A stretch of DNA of 64,000 nucleotides. It comes from Irineochytrium annulatum. Taxonomy: Eukaryota > Chytridiomycota > Chytridiomycetes > Chytridiales > Chytridiaceae. Positions 24,411-32,544 of the stretch are shown here, piece by piece. Both the position numbers and the translations under genes were made by a program. The stretch lies in contig JADGJL010000001.1 of NCBI GenBank assembly GCA_027600665.1, forward strand, positions 248,001 through 312,000, written 5' to 3'. The notes under the pieces are model-generated. The model did not search any database, was not told where the DNA came from, and saw only the letters and a program-made list of their open reading frames with translations. Position 1 is the stretch's first letter; each line of letters opens with the position of its first letter.

Positions 24411-25154
24411 CTATCGATTCCATAGCATGTTCATTATGCCGACCGCTTCAATCAGGATTTCTTTTTCTTCATGATCCGAGAAAAGATAACTATACGTTGA
24501 AAAGATTCCCATATGGCGTATATGTCCACCTTTGTAATGAAGTCTCTTTTCGTCACCGTCGATTGTCTGCGTAAACGTACTGCCTTCATTCACATTATAC
24601 GAAGCATGGATGCCATGTTCACTTGAGAGCCAGGCAACAAAATCCTCTTCGTTTGGATTGGTCATGACTAGAATAACGATCAGAACAACAAATACAACAA
24701 TGCCTGTTCTTAGTCCTGTCTTCCTCTTGCTACCATGTTGCGTGTATTCAGGCTCATCTTGATCACCCATTTCTTGAGCAGAAATCTCTACGCTCTTCGC
24801 CAAAACCCAACCACTCAATCCATATGAGGATGAGATCACCATGTACTTGTATTTCTCATCGATCAGCCGGTTATGCAATTCGTCATACGAATCATAACTG
24901 ACAGGCCAGCAGTAGCCCTTTCCCGACTCTAACAATTCGCGATTAGATGGGATAAAATGCTCCAGATCCCACTCATCCAGATCCAAAATAATGCTGCCAT
25001 GCAGCGGCGTATCGAACGCATGGGCCATTACACCAGAGAATAAGACATCCATATTTTTCGGCACAGCATGACTTGAACGAGTACGCATCCTGATTCTTTC
25101 GTTCTCTAAATCTACTTCGTAGCTTAATATGATGTTGTCATGCAAACTTGGCAT
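24411..25154 (-). CDS. Single-pass membrane protein with an N-terminal cytoplasmic-type domain
   Basis: A 247-residue protein. Residues 1-150 form a soluble domain (IILDLDEWDLEHF, GYCWPVSYDSYDEL), a strongly hydrophobic helix lies at about 151-171, and an extracytoplasmic domain follows, starting NPNEEDFVAWLSSEHG, which resembles DUF4359-type membrane-distal domains. ATG 25154 is preceded by AAGGAGGGGGGAG, so I prefer it to the longer frame to 25199. Function unknown. It lies 41 bp downstream of the 25196 gene. Confidence 0.68.
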   Translation of the reverse strand: MPSLHDNIILSYEVDLENERIRMRTRSSHAVPKNMDVLFSGVMAHAFDTPLHGSIILDLDEWDLEHFIPSNRELLESGKGYCWPVSYDSYDELHNRLIDEKYKYMVISSSYGLSGWVLAKSVEISAQEMGDQDEPEYTQHGSKRKTGLRTGIVVFVVLIVILVMTNPNEEDFVAWLSSEHGIHASYNVNEGSTFTQTIDGDEKRLHYKGGHIRHMGIFSTYSYLFSDHEEKEILIEAVGIMNMLWNR

Positions 25155-25195
25155 ACTCCCCCCTCCTTCCGATATGTCCGTTAACTCGTTTATCC

Positions 25196-25594
25196 TCAAA
25201 CACCGTAATATCGTTTATAGTTCGAGACCCATTCCACTTTGGAGAAATCAACAAAATCATACGGCTCGCACTGTCTAAGGTACAGCAATTCCTTATGTGC
25301 CTGTTCCCCATCCATCTTTTCCAGGTAAATCAATGTCTCCTCGTACCCTGCACCACATAATAACTGCACATCAAGATAACTGCTCGTATCCTGATTCTTT
25401 TGTTTGGCCTGCCAGATCAGCGTGGTGTCCTCTACATTCCCGATACAGAACAACATAATGCACAATAGTTTTAGAACTTCGTTATCCTCTAAGTTTCGAT
25501 TCTCTATCTCTTGGTGTAGCAGCTGTCGGATGTCCTTCCGGTTAAGCTCATCTGGTTCCAATCCGTACAGCTGCAACAGTTCTTCCTCGTTCAT
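25196..25594 (-). CDS. Hypothetical helical protein
   Basis: A 132-residue acidic, helical, soluble protein of no recognised family. It contains repeated Leu/Cys-rich helices (DNEVLKLLCIMLFCIGNVEDT, split by a turn) that look like a TPR-like or HEAT-like packing, and ends in an aromatic-rich tail. It is co-oriented with the membrane protein encoded downstream. GGCAGGGAG precedes ATG 25594. Confidence 0.6.
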   Translation of the reverse strand: MNEEELLQLYGLEPDELNRKDIRQLLHQEIENRNLEDNEVLKLLCIMLFCIGNVEDTTLIWQAKQKNQDTSSYLDVQLLCGAGYEETLIYLEKMDGEQAHKELLYLRQCEPYDFVDFSKVEWVSNYKRYYGV

Positions 25595-25609
25595 ACGTGC
25601 ACTCCCTGC

Positions 25610-26020
25610 CTACTTGAGAATGTTATTTAACTCTTCCGCTTTTTTCCTGCTATCTATTCTAGCATAAAAATAAAAAGCGATGATGTGCAGCACGATAGAT
25701 AATAACCACATGCCGGGGAACCAGGGAGCGATAAATTGGAACATATCTACCGAGAACAACCATACCATCGCCATACCTCCAGCAATATTGAATGTGGAAG
25801 AAATAACGATATTCCATACCGGTTTAAATGTAAAATGGTTCCATAGCAGGTTATACATCACTCCAAACAACACAGCTGCAATGAGAGCAATACCCGCTAT
25901 GTTCCATAAATAGGACATCTGAATGGGTAGATCACCAAAGAATATGGTTGCCAAGAGTGTGATCCATAGCGTCATCATCGTGAATACTTGAAAAAAAGAA
26001 TGTCTAAGTTGAGTCATCAT
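25610..26020 (-). CDS. DUF3021-family membrane protein
   Basis: A 136-residue protein with four hydrophobic segments (about 12-30, 38-58, 70-92 and 98-120) and a charged C-terminal helix, the layout of DUF3021. In Firmicutes DUF3021 genes nearly always follow a LytTR regulator, as here (4-bp overlap), and the membrane protein is thought to hold the regulator inactive. Ribosome-binding site AGGGGGAAA precedes the ATG pair at 26020. The downstream gene is 16 bp away but unrelated in type. Confidence 0.82.
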   Translation of the reverse strand: MMTQLRHSFFQVFTMMTLWITLLATIFFGDLPIQMSYLWNIAGIALIAAVLFGVMYNLLWNHFTFKPVWNIVISSTFNIAGGMAMVWLFSVDMFQFIAPWFPGMWLLSIVLHIIAFYFYARIDSRKKAEELNNILK

Positions 26021-26463
26021 GATAATTTCCCCCTAAAGTTTTTAATATAAAATCGACTGACAAAGTAGCTGGAGCGATCGCTCAGGTCTACCTTAATTCG
26101 GGCATGGTCTGTTGCAGAGAATGCGGTGATGTATCGTGTATTGATGATCGTTTGATTATTAATTTTCACAAAATGAACGTCACCCAGATCCTCTTCTACA
26201 AATTTCAGACGTTTATTAAGCAAATACCTCTCCCCTGAGATCACCCGGACACAGCACATCCGATCCTCTGATTCAAAGGCAACCACCGAGCTCAATTGGA
26301 TCTGCATATTGCGATTATTCTTGGCATGGATGACCGTTAATTGAGTTTCTGATTCGCAGATCGCCTGCTGAATACGATCCCACTTCGACTTTTCCTCCGG
26401 ATGTGTAATGACCTTGGCTACCCTTTTTTCAACCGCCGTATCCTCTTCAAAAATGACTTTCAT
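26017..26463 (-). CDS. LytTR-family DNA-binding transcription regulator
   Basis: A 148-residue protein. The C-terminal half is a LytTR beta-strand DNA-binding domain: IQLSSVVAFESEDRMCCVR, RYLLNKRLKFVEEDL, FVKINNQTIINTRYI. The first 45 residues lack a receiver domain, so activity is controlled by partner binding rather than by phosphorylation. With the DUF3021 gene it forms a two-gene LytTR regulatory system (LRS). GAGAGGAGGG precedes ATG 26463. These systems are usually autoregulated; I did not find an unambiguous pair of LytTR boxes in the 200 bp upstream. Confidence 0.85.
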   Translation of the reverse strand: MKVIFEEDTAVEKRVAKVITHPEEKSKWDRIQQAICESETQLTVIHAKNNRNMQIQLSSVVAFESEDRMCCVRVISGERYLLNKRLKFVEEDLGDVHFVKINNQTIINTRYITAFSATDHARIKVDLSDRSSYFVSRFYIKNFRGKLS

Positions 26464-26575
26464 GTGTTGGCCCTCCTCTCACAACTCATATTACAAGCAT
26501 AGTTACAACAATCCCACTGTATTGCGTTTTGTTGCAGGATTTTGCAAGTTTGTTGCATCGGCACTGCACAGATAC

Positions 26576-26605
26576 CAAAAAGAACCACTCCATGGGAGCA
26601 GTTCT
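26576..26605 (-). terminator. Terminator upstream of the LytTR gene
   Basis: On the minus strand AGAAC and GTTCT pair, with CTCC/GGAG stacked inside and a 3-nt loop, followed by five T residues. It ends the transcript of the gene at 26673-27173. Confidence 0.72.
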
Positions 26606-26672
26606 TCTATATACTCATGCGGAGCATTCAAGGCATGAGTTAGTCTTTTCATATAATGGTGCTAGGTTAATG

Positions 26673-27173
26673 TTAATCGATCTCCAGATACATCTCCTGA
26701 TTTTGCAGGATCATCTCGTTCATGTGTGTAATAGCTTCTTGTGCCACGGCTTGATAATTAGCATATAATGCTTCTGTTCTCAGAAGTAGGATCGGGTCCT
26801 TCTCCAGATCGGTTGGCAGCACCTCACGCCACACTTCATCCACCCAATTGTGTTCCGTAATCAGGCTTTCTATCTGATCCAGTACATTCACCATCTCATC
26901 TAAATGAAAAAACCGCATCCCATTTTTAATCCCATTCCAACTCTTGATCTGGGTGATGTTATACGCCGAAAACCAATAAAATTCTGCCAGACTCTTCGTG
27001 TGATTGTGATAGGAATAGAACAAAAATAAAGCTTGTTGCCCCTCATGTAACTGTCGGTATATCTCTGTTTTGGCGGCCATATCTCTGCCCCGCACGGAAA
27101 CAAGCATCGGTTCAATACACAGCCAGCTTAATTGCTTGGAATATATATCTTCTGGCCGAAGTCTAGCCTTCAT
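26673..27173 (-). CDS. Hypothetical protein
   Basis: A 166-residue soluble protein rich in aromatic residues (FLFYSYHNHTKSLAEFYWFS) with an alpha/beta pattern and an acidic C-terminal helix. No family recognised. The start at ATG 27173 is supported by GAGAGGAGC 6 nt upstream; the longer frame to 27242 has no such site. It lies 26 bp after the DUF4188 gene in the same orientation and ends at a terminator. Confidence 0.6.
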   Translation of the reverse strand: MKARLRPEDIYSKQLSWLCIEPMLVSVRGRDMAAKTEIYRQLHEGQQALFLFYSYHNHTKSLAEFYWFSAYNITQIKSWNGIKNGMRFFHLDEMVNVLDQIESLITEHNWVDEVWREVLPTDLEKDPILLLRTEALYANYQAVAQEAITHMNEMILQNQEMYLEID

Positions 27174-27198
27174 AACATGCTCCTCTCTATTCACTAAT

Positions 27199-27702
27199 TT
27201 AAGGATTCTCTGGTGTATCCACGGCCGGGTCATTCTCTCCACCCATTCTGCGTCTGGATGTCTCCATCTTGCCCGTCGAAGGCACGTGTTCAGACGCTTT
27301 AGCTAATCCGAATTGGGGCATATTTACATATATGGTCTCGAAGGAACCCGACTGAGCTTTATATGTTTCATGATAAATCCCTACTGTTCCATCGGAACCA
27401 ATGGAGCCGTTGAATCTTTTCCAGGCTTCCAAGTGCAGTCCGCCCCGTGCGTATTTCTCCAATTCATCGTAAGATCGCCAATATTGGAGTAGCGTCACCC
27501 CACGCCAGCTTATAAAATACTCTGTACTCAGAAATCCGGTCTCCGGATTCATATAGAGTTCTTTAATCATCGGCCCCATGGATCGTAAAACAGGCAGCCA
27601 TTTATGTATAGCCCACAGACGATTAATCCTCATTCCGATGATAAATACAACAAATTCTCCATCAATTTGAGCTGAATATCTTCCCTTATATATGTTCGGC
27701 AC
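27199..27702 (-). CDS. DUF4188-family protein
   Basis: A 167-residue protein whose N-terminus (IYKGRYSAQIDGEFVVFIIG, then MRINRLWAIHKWLPVL) is the DUF4188 signature; HLEAWKRFN and the GTVGIYHETY strand follow in the ferredoxin-like dimeric alpha/beta-barrel type. The start is a GTG at 27702: AAGGAGAAG lies 5 nt before it, and it abuts the upstream stop with one base between. The longer frame from 27789 is unlikely. Function is unknown; related folds are seen in haem- and monooxygenase-type proteins. Confidence 0.8.
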   Translation of the reverse strand: MPNIYKGRYSAQIDGEFVVFIIGMRINRLWAIHKWLPVLRSMGPMIKELYMNPETGFLSTEYFISWRGVTLLQYWRSYDELEKYARGGLHLEAWKRFNGSIGSDGTVGIYHETYKAQSGSFETIYVNMPQFGLAKASEHVPSTGKMETSRRRMGGENDPAVDTPENP

Positions 27703-27703
27703 G

Positions 27704-28105
27704 TCACTTCTCCTTCTCGTCCAACATGTACCTGCGTTCAATAAACTTGATCTTACTAGCAATATTAAAAGCTTGGCTTGTCGCCACACCCTCTTTAATT
27801 ATATGACCCGCACTATCAAATAATCGGACGTTAGTCCACATTAATTCTAATGACTTAGCACACTTATCCGCTTCTTTTCGATCTTCATATGACCATTTCA
27901 CCCGATGTCTAATATGTTGAGGGACCCACTGTGATCTGAATTTCTTTAATTTTTTGTAGGAAATATACTTCTCGATTCTCTTTCCTCCCCTGGCCATACC
28001 ATATACCAATGGACTTTCAGCCATACCATGACAATATAAAATGTACACCTTCGCACCCGTTCGGAGTTGATTGTCCTTAATAACATTGGTAATTACCGCA
28101 TACAT
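27704..28105 (-). CDS. Hypothetical basic protein
   Basis: A 133-residue Lys/Arg-rich soluble protein with no recognised family. Features are an N-terminal mixed alpha/beta segment (GAKVYILYCHGMAESPLVYG), then a positively charged stretch (KYISYKKLKKFRSQWVPQ) and a final helix (FIERRYMLDEKEK). Its TGA is one base from the DUF4188 GTG, so the two are probably co-translated. Confidence 0.55.
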   Translation of the reverse strand: MYAVITNVIKDNQLRTGAKVYILYCHGMAESPLVYGMARGGKRIEKYISYKKLKKFRSQWVPQHIRHRVKWSYEDRKEADKCAKSLELMWTNVRLFDSAGHIIKEGVATSQAFNIASKIKFIERRYMLDEKEK

Positions 28106-28160
28106 CTGATCTGACCCCGACTCTCTAAATCTAGTTGATCCTCATATCGTCTGCGAACGT

Positions 28161-28523
28161 TTATTGGTCCAGATTCTCTGCCATTAAAATTCTTACAATG
28201 CTATTCGCGTTTTTGAATCTCATTTTGTTATTCTTCTGTTGGTAGTCCCACCCTTGTCTTATTGCATATTGAATAAGGTTGGATATCAGTCTGGGTTCAT
28301 GGACAAATATATCCCATGTATCTTCCCAAGCAACATCGAACTCTACGAATGTGGATTTAAGTGAATTCGAATAAACCCGAATGACGATATCATATGCTTG
28401 TTCATCCACAACGTACAGGAACAGTGTATCATTCACTACAATTTTGCGGAGTTGTTTCCTGTATACCTTCAGGTATATCCCTCCCTTACTTACACACACT
28501 GCTGCGTAAATCCTTATAAACAT
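28161..28523 (-). CDS. Hypothetical protein, start uncertain
   Basis: A 120-residue frame, or about 103 residues if a CTG at 28472 is the start. GGGAGGG lies 6 nt before that CTG, and no other start codon fits the site; the longer frame to 28523 overlaps the phospholipase-C-like gene by 38 bp. The protein is mixed alpha/beta (RKIVVNDTLFLYVVDEQAYDIVIRV split by a turn, FVEFDVAWEDTWDIFV). No family recognised. Confidence 0.5.
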   Translation of the reverse strand: MFIRIYAAVCVSKGGIYLKVYRKQLRKIVVNDTLFLYVVDEQAYDIVIRVYSNSLKSTFVEFDVAWEDTWDIFVHEPRLISNLIQYAIRQGWDYQQKNNKMRFKNANSIVRILMAENLDQ

Positions 28524-29127
28524 CCCATTTCGTATACAATTGTTTTAACGCTAATCCTGTTGTATATATGAACTCTTGCATAGCTTCCATGGATAAAATA
28601 TTTAAGTCACCCAAGTGTTCGTTGTCAGGGTTAGCTAAAAACTCAAGTTTCTCTCCCCTATACTGATACACCTCAGCTTCCAGCAATCCGCCTAAATCAT
28701 ATGCTTTTCCCACGTTCAGCTCACTTAACCAATCGCTGGCCTTGTCCCAATTCCGTAAAATCAGAAATTCAAGCTTCGTGACATCCTTCGTATACACGTT
28801 TCTTCCATTGGGGTGAACTTCATATGCAGGATATATATCGAATGTCCATACGCGGTCCGTATAGATATGGGCGATGTAACCGCACAGATATTGCATGAAT
28901 TTGGGATCACTATAAGCTAACTTCTTGTTGGACTCAAAAAAAGCTTTAAGTTCTTCATCTGTTGCAAACCTTCCCTCCTCTGGCATGAGGTGGGTTTTTG
29001 CCTTATCGGTACGAAGATTAGTTCTTACATGGATGGAATCAGGAGCTAGGCTTCCCAATAACAATTCAGAGGGTGGCTTGGATATCAATTCTGATGCAAT
29101 TGCAAAATGGACCATAGGCCAAGGCAA
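28486..29127 (-). CDS. Zinc-dependent phospholipase C-family protein (paralogue of the 15386 gene)
   Basis: A 213-residue protein starting MPWPMVHFAIA, then LLLGSLAPDSIHVR and KTHLMP, the same order of motifs as the protein at 15386-16060. YIAHIYTDRVWTF holds the His/Asp pair of the metal site. The start codon is TTG at 29127 with AAAGGAGC 8 nt upstream, which fixes the N-terminus exactly where the paralogue starts. Sequence identity to the paralogue is low outside the motifs, so they are old duplicates or separate imports. Confidence 0.82.
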   Translation of the reverse strand: MPWPMVHFAIASELISKPPSELLLGSLAPDSIHVRTNLRTDKAKTHLMPEEGRFATDEELKAFFESNKKLAYSDPKFMQYLCGYIAHIYTDRVWTFDIYPAYEVHPNGRNVYTKDVTKLEFLILRNWDKASDWLSELNVGKAYDLGGLLEAEVYQYRGEKLEFLANPDNEHLGDLNILSMEAMQEFIYTTGLALKQLYTKWDVYKDLRSSVCK

Positions 29128-29170
29128 TGTAAAAGCTCCTTTCTCTATCTGAACTATTCTATTATCGCGA

Positions 29171-29628
29171 TCACTCGCGAAGCAATTTAGTCGCTCCTTG
29201 CTTCAAGTCTACAAATATAGGCTTCTGCACATTGTTAATTGTGGCAATATCAATCTCATCAAGATATCTGAAAACAAGCTGTAATGATTCCTTTTGTTCA
29301 TCTTCAAATAAAAGAGTCATCTGGTCATCACAGAGTTTTCCTTCCAACTCCGCAATAACGTCAAATAAAAACATTACACTTCATTTCCATCCGGATACGT
29401 ATAATGCATTCTCTCGCCCGTGTAGATGGAGGCCAATTTATAAGAACTCACGTCAAGCCCTGTTTCCTCTTTCACTTCTCTAATCATGGTTTCTTCGATT
29501 CGTTCACCTGGCTCCATACCACCACCAGGTAATCCCCAATCTCCATAATCAGATCTCTTTTGCAGCAGAACCCTTCCCATACGATCTCGAATAATAGCTC
29601 CACCGGTAACAACAATACGACTAGTCAT
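29171..29628 (-). pseudogene. Nudix hydrolase gene split by a frameshift
   Basis: The first frame (29374-29628) encodes a normal Nudix N-terminus with the box [23 protein letters not shown] and stops after 84 codons at YPDGNEV. The second frame (29171-29374) begins with the overlapping TAATG and encodes the remainder (EGKL, DEIDIA, NNVQKPIFVDLK) that normally completes this ADP-ribose-type Nudix domain. A loss of a few bases at about 29374 explains the break. The TAATG junction could still let ribosomes reinitiate, giving two polypeptides. Confidence 0.75.
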
Positions 29629-29699
29629 GCCTCTGCCCCTCTCTGTTGAGTTACTTCAACAGCTCACAATTTCAATCAGGAAATTCTACGATTATTTCT

Positions 29700-30182
29700 T
29701 CATATCCCAAAATGCACAATGCATTTCCCATTTATCTCAGCATGCTTTGCCATGTTCGCAAGTTTATGTAATTCGTAGATTAATTCGACCTTATTGTATG
29801 CAAGTTTCTCGTAGTAGCCCTTTTGTTCTTCTCCATCGACACAGTAACTCCCTGTTAGAACAATCGGATCTGTCGCATGACTAAATAGATCTATCCAGGC
29901 TTGAATCAATTTATGAAACTTCAACAATGCATCCTGCTCTTCAATAACGGTTATTCCACAGTTGTTCAGTCCACTACATCTCATACAGGTGGATGGATTC
30001 CATGTATCCAACCAGCGAAGGGAATCATAAATATATGCAATGAATTCGTCTTCCAGGGCCGCATAAAACTCTGACTTCAGCCCACTTTTATGTATGTTGC
30101 CATGAGAATCCCAGGAGTAGGAGGTATACATATTCTCGTTTACTCGCGATTTGTTTTCAATCACAAAATGATGCTTGGGCAT
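29700..30182 (-). CDS. Hypothetical protein with a CxxC-type cysteine cluster
   Basis: A 160-residue soluble protein of no recognised family. It has a small cysteine cluster in the middle (STCMRCSGLNNCG), two CxxC-like spacings that might bind metal, and amphipathic helices with KFHKLIQAWIDLF and KVELIYELHKLANMAKH. AAGGGGGAG precedes ATG 30182. The 160 bp between this gene and the next GNAT hold nothing I can support. Confidence 0.58.
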   Translation of the reverse strand: MPKHHFVIENKSRVNENMYTSYSWDSHGNIHKSGLKSEFYAALEDEFIAYIYDSLRWLDTWNPSTCMRCSGLNNCGITVIEEQDALLKFHKLIQAWIDLFSHATDPIVLTGSYCVDGEEQKGYYEKLAYNKVELIYELHKLANMAKHAEINGKCIVHFGI

Positions 30183-30344
30183 ACCTGCTTTCTCCCCCTT
30201 ACACGGTCATTCCTATAGACTCCTCTTTCTTCATCATAACCCATGTATTGGTAAATGGAAATTGAAAAAGATCCTATCCACCTCTCAACATAGGAGAAGC
30301 AAATCGGACCTAAAAAAATCAATTACATTCAAAAAACCTTTCAT

Positions 30345-30872
30345 TCACTCAGAATCTCTGCCTCTTCGCACAAAAGTCTGGGACAAAATCCGGTGGCTAC
30401 CAGCGATGTTGTCAATCTCAATGTTATATTCAGACTCGGTATATTCGATCTGATGGTGCTCATAATATTTTTTCCAGAATGAAACTGCTGCCGCATTGTT
30501 AGCGAGTTGTTCTACTTTGAATCTACCCTGAAATTGAGCAAAAACCAAGTCAACCGCTTGTGATGCCAGCCCTTGCCCGCGATATTTTTTGACCAAGAAC
30601 AACTCCTGCACGGTATAATTCACATCTTCCGGCACATATGGAGGTGAGCACACCAGTACGAATCCAATAACCTTCCCCTCATACTGAATCAAAAACGGAT
30701 GTAATTCATCGCGTTCCAGATATAAATAGGTGTTCGTTGGATCATATTTCCCCTCTTCTATTAGATCTTCGCCAGAATATTCAGACAGATCATATAAGTA
30801 CAAGTTGAACAGGTTGAGAAACAATTCCTTTTGTTCTGCCAAAATACGCGTAATTTGCACATTCATCTTCAT
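30345..30872 (-). CDS. GNAT-family N-acetyltransferase
   Basis: A 175-residue GNAT. The strand VQELFLVKKYRGQGLASQAVD (about 88-108, with a one-residue break in this quote avoided by the turn) contains motif A KKYRGQGLA, and ANNAAAVSFWKKYYE near 122-136 is motif B with FW at the aromatic pair. EYSGEDLIEEGKYDP at the N-terminus resembles the acetyltransferases with an N-terminal helical substrate cap. The substrate is unknown. AAGGGAG precedes ATG 30872. The following 260 bp hold only a terminator. Confidence 0.86.
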   Translation of the reverse strand: MKMNVQITRILAEQKELFLNLFNLYLYDLSEYSGEDLIEEGKYDPTNTYLYLERDELHPFLIQYEGKVIGFVLVCSPPYVPEDVNYTVQELFLVKKYRGQGLASQAVDLVFAQFQGRFKVEQLANNAAAVSFWKKYYEHHQIEYTESEYNIEIDNIAGSHRILSQTFVRRGRDSE

Positions 30873-31050
30873 TCCACATCTCCCTTAGTTAATCAGTTGG
30901 TTCGTGACCCATACAGGACTTTCCCGATATCCACAAAGCGCTTGCTGCGCCCTGTTCTCAATATATCGTTTCAACCCTAGCAGATATAGGCAAAGTTTGG
31001 TTTAAACCATAGAGTAACCATACATTCACGGTCGACATGCACATATGTAC

Positions 31051-31075
31051 AAAAAAAAGACTCCCTACAGAGTCC
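31051..31075 (-). terminator. Terminator after the isochorismatase-like gene
   Basis: GGACTC and GAGTCT form a 6-bp stem (minus strand) with a 6-nt loop, followed by eight T residues. Confidence 0.75.
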
Positions 31076-31134
31076 ATTTATTGATCTTGTCTTTATTTTC
31101 CACCACCAAGTATCCTCTGGCATGTAGCCAACCC

Positions 31135-31623
31135 TTAATGGATTAGATAATCAACCACAGGATATGAGATCACATTGCGGTCTCTGTACGTTGAAGTCAC
31201 CGCTTCGTGATGTGTGCTTAGAATTCCATTTTGCAACATCACCGGCCGGAAACCTCGCTCCATCGCTCCGTTGTAGGTGAATAGTACACATTCCTCTGCG
31301 GCAAAGCCGGCGATGATCACTAGTTCAATGCCATGACTCTTCAACACTTGCTCCAGATCAGTCTGCCAGAAGGCATTGGATGCTTCCTTCGTAACCGTGA
31401 TATCCTTCTCATTCACATCCACCTCGGGAATAATGCGATACTCATCTGGCGCTGCCTCTTCCATCCCTTCCACATCCTGTACGTGAATGACCACATGATT
31501 ATTCGTGCGCAGCACACCTGCAACATGATTAATGTACTCGCATGCATGGTCTATCGAAGTCTGGTCCATCTTTTTCCGCACAATACTCTCTTGCATATCA
31601 ATAATCAGCAAACCTACTTTCAT
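31135..31623 (-). CDS. Isochorismatase-family cysteine hydrolase
   Basis: A 162-residue protein with the cysteine-hydrolase triad of the isochorismatase fold: D9 in LLIIDMQ, K79 in VTKEASNAF, and C112 in AGFAAEECVLFT. The cis-peptide region AGFAAEEC is as in nicotinamidase-related enzymes. The substrate cannot be told; the short length argues for a small-amide or pyrazinamide-type hydrolase rather than an entB-like isochorismatase. GAGGAGAG precedes ATG 31623. Confidence 0.88.
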   Translation of the reverse strand: MKVGLLIIDMQESIVRKKMDQTSIDHACEYINHVAGVLRTNNHVVIHVQDVEGMEEAAPDEYRIIPEVDVNEKDITVTKEASNAFWQTDLEQVLKSHGIELVIIAGFAAEECVLFTYNGAMERGFRPVMLQNGILSTHHEAVTSTYRDRNVISYPVVDYLIH

Positions 31624-31696
31624 CTAATCTCTCCTCAATAATAAATTTAATGTCGCATGATTCAATATCTTCCCTTGTTTACACGGATAACTTAAC

Positions 31697-32407
31697 TTAA
31701 TCCTTGAATAGTTCATTCAGCATCCGGTCGCGGTTCTCCAGGAAACTGCGGGTAATCTGATAGTGGTCGGTATCCTCATAGGCTACCTCTTGAATATGGC
31801 TATCGTCAAAGCTTAAAATCTCTGCCCCCGGATACCCCAGCAAAATGGGTGAGTGCGTCGCAATAATGAATTGCGAAGTGCCTGACAGATCATGAAGGAT
31901 ACGCAATAAAGAGAGCTGCCTAGCAGGAGATAAAGCGGCTTCGGGCTCATCAAGCAGATAGATGCCTTTGGAACTGAAGCGATTGACGAACAGACTGAGA
32001 AAAGACTCCCCGTGCGATTGTTCATGCAATGAACGCCCACCATAATATCGAAGTGATTCCGGCATCTCATCTACATGTGATGCAAATTGATAGAACGATT
32101 CAGAGCGCATAAAGAAACCATTTGTTATTTTGGGCAACCATGCCAGCCTGAGATAATTCCCGAGCGAGGATTCCGAAGCATGTGTCTCATAGGCATTATT
32201 CCTGCCGCCCCCTGCGGTATTGAATCCACATTGATGAGCGATGCCCTCTAGCAGCGTCGATTTCCCTGAACTATTTTCACCTACAAAAAAAGTAATGTTA
32301 TTCGTGAGCTCCAAACGTTCCAACGAACGTATCGCGGGGATGTCAAAAGGATATTGGTTCCGATTCTCAATCTTGGCCGACATGAGTTCTACACTTCGAA
32401 GATACAT
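31697..32407 (-). CDS. AAA ATPase of the ABC/OLD-like family (stand-alone)
   Basis: A 236-residue ATPase. Walker A is GENSSGKST at 43-51, the ABC-type signature is SHGES at 131-135, Walker B is IYLLDEPEAAL (D153, E154), and the His-loop is ATHSP (H185). This compact group resembles the ATPase halves of RecF/OLD-type proteins and of some defence or repair ATPases, but no nuclease domain is fused and none is adjacent. It probably binds nucleic acid or acts as a conformational switch. The role is unknown. Confidence 0.82.
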   Translation of the reverse strand: MYLRSVELMSAKIENRNQYPFDIPAIRSLERLELTNNITFFVGENSSGKSTLLEGIAHQCGFNTAGGGRNNAYETHASESSLGNYLRLAWLPKITNGFFMRSESFYQFASHVDEMPESLRYYGGRSLHEQSHGESFLSLFVNRFSSKGIYLLDEPEAALSPARQLSLLRILHDLSGTSQFIIATHSPILLGYPGAEILSFDDSHIQEVAYEDTDHYQITRSFLENRDRMLNELFKD

Positions 32408-32504
32408 AATTGTCCTCCCCTCTGTGTTCTATTTCAATCTAACGCTCAGATTCATTCCCTTTCCATCGTACCTTATAACGGGGTGCATATGAAACCGTAT
32501 CAAC

Positions 32505-32536
32505 CAAAAAAAGAGCAAGCCTTAGGCCAACTCTTT
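32505..32536 (-). terminator. Terminator after the GT2-GtrA gene
   Basis: On the minus strand AAGAG/CTCTT and GCC/GGC stems with wobble pairs, followed by seven T residues, begin just after the TAA at 32545. Confidence 0.68.
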
Positions 32537-32544
32537 CTTCAGGG

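Noticed and set aside
31697..32407. The AAA ATPase as an anti-phage defence ATPase (OLD-like)
   Set aside because: No nuclease domain or partner gene is adjacent, and the ATPase signature alone is shared by many unrelated proteins.
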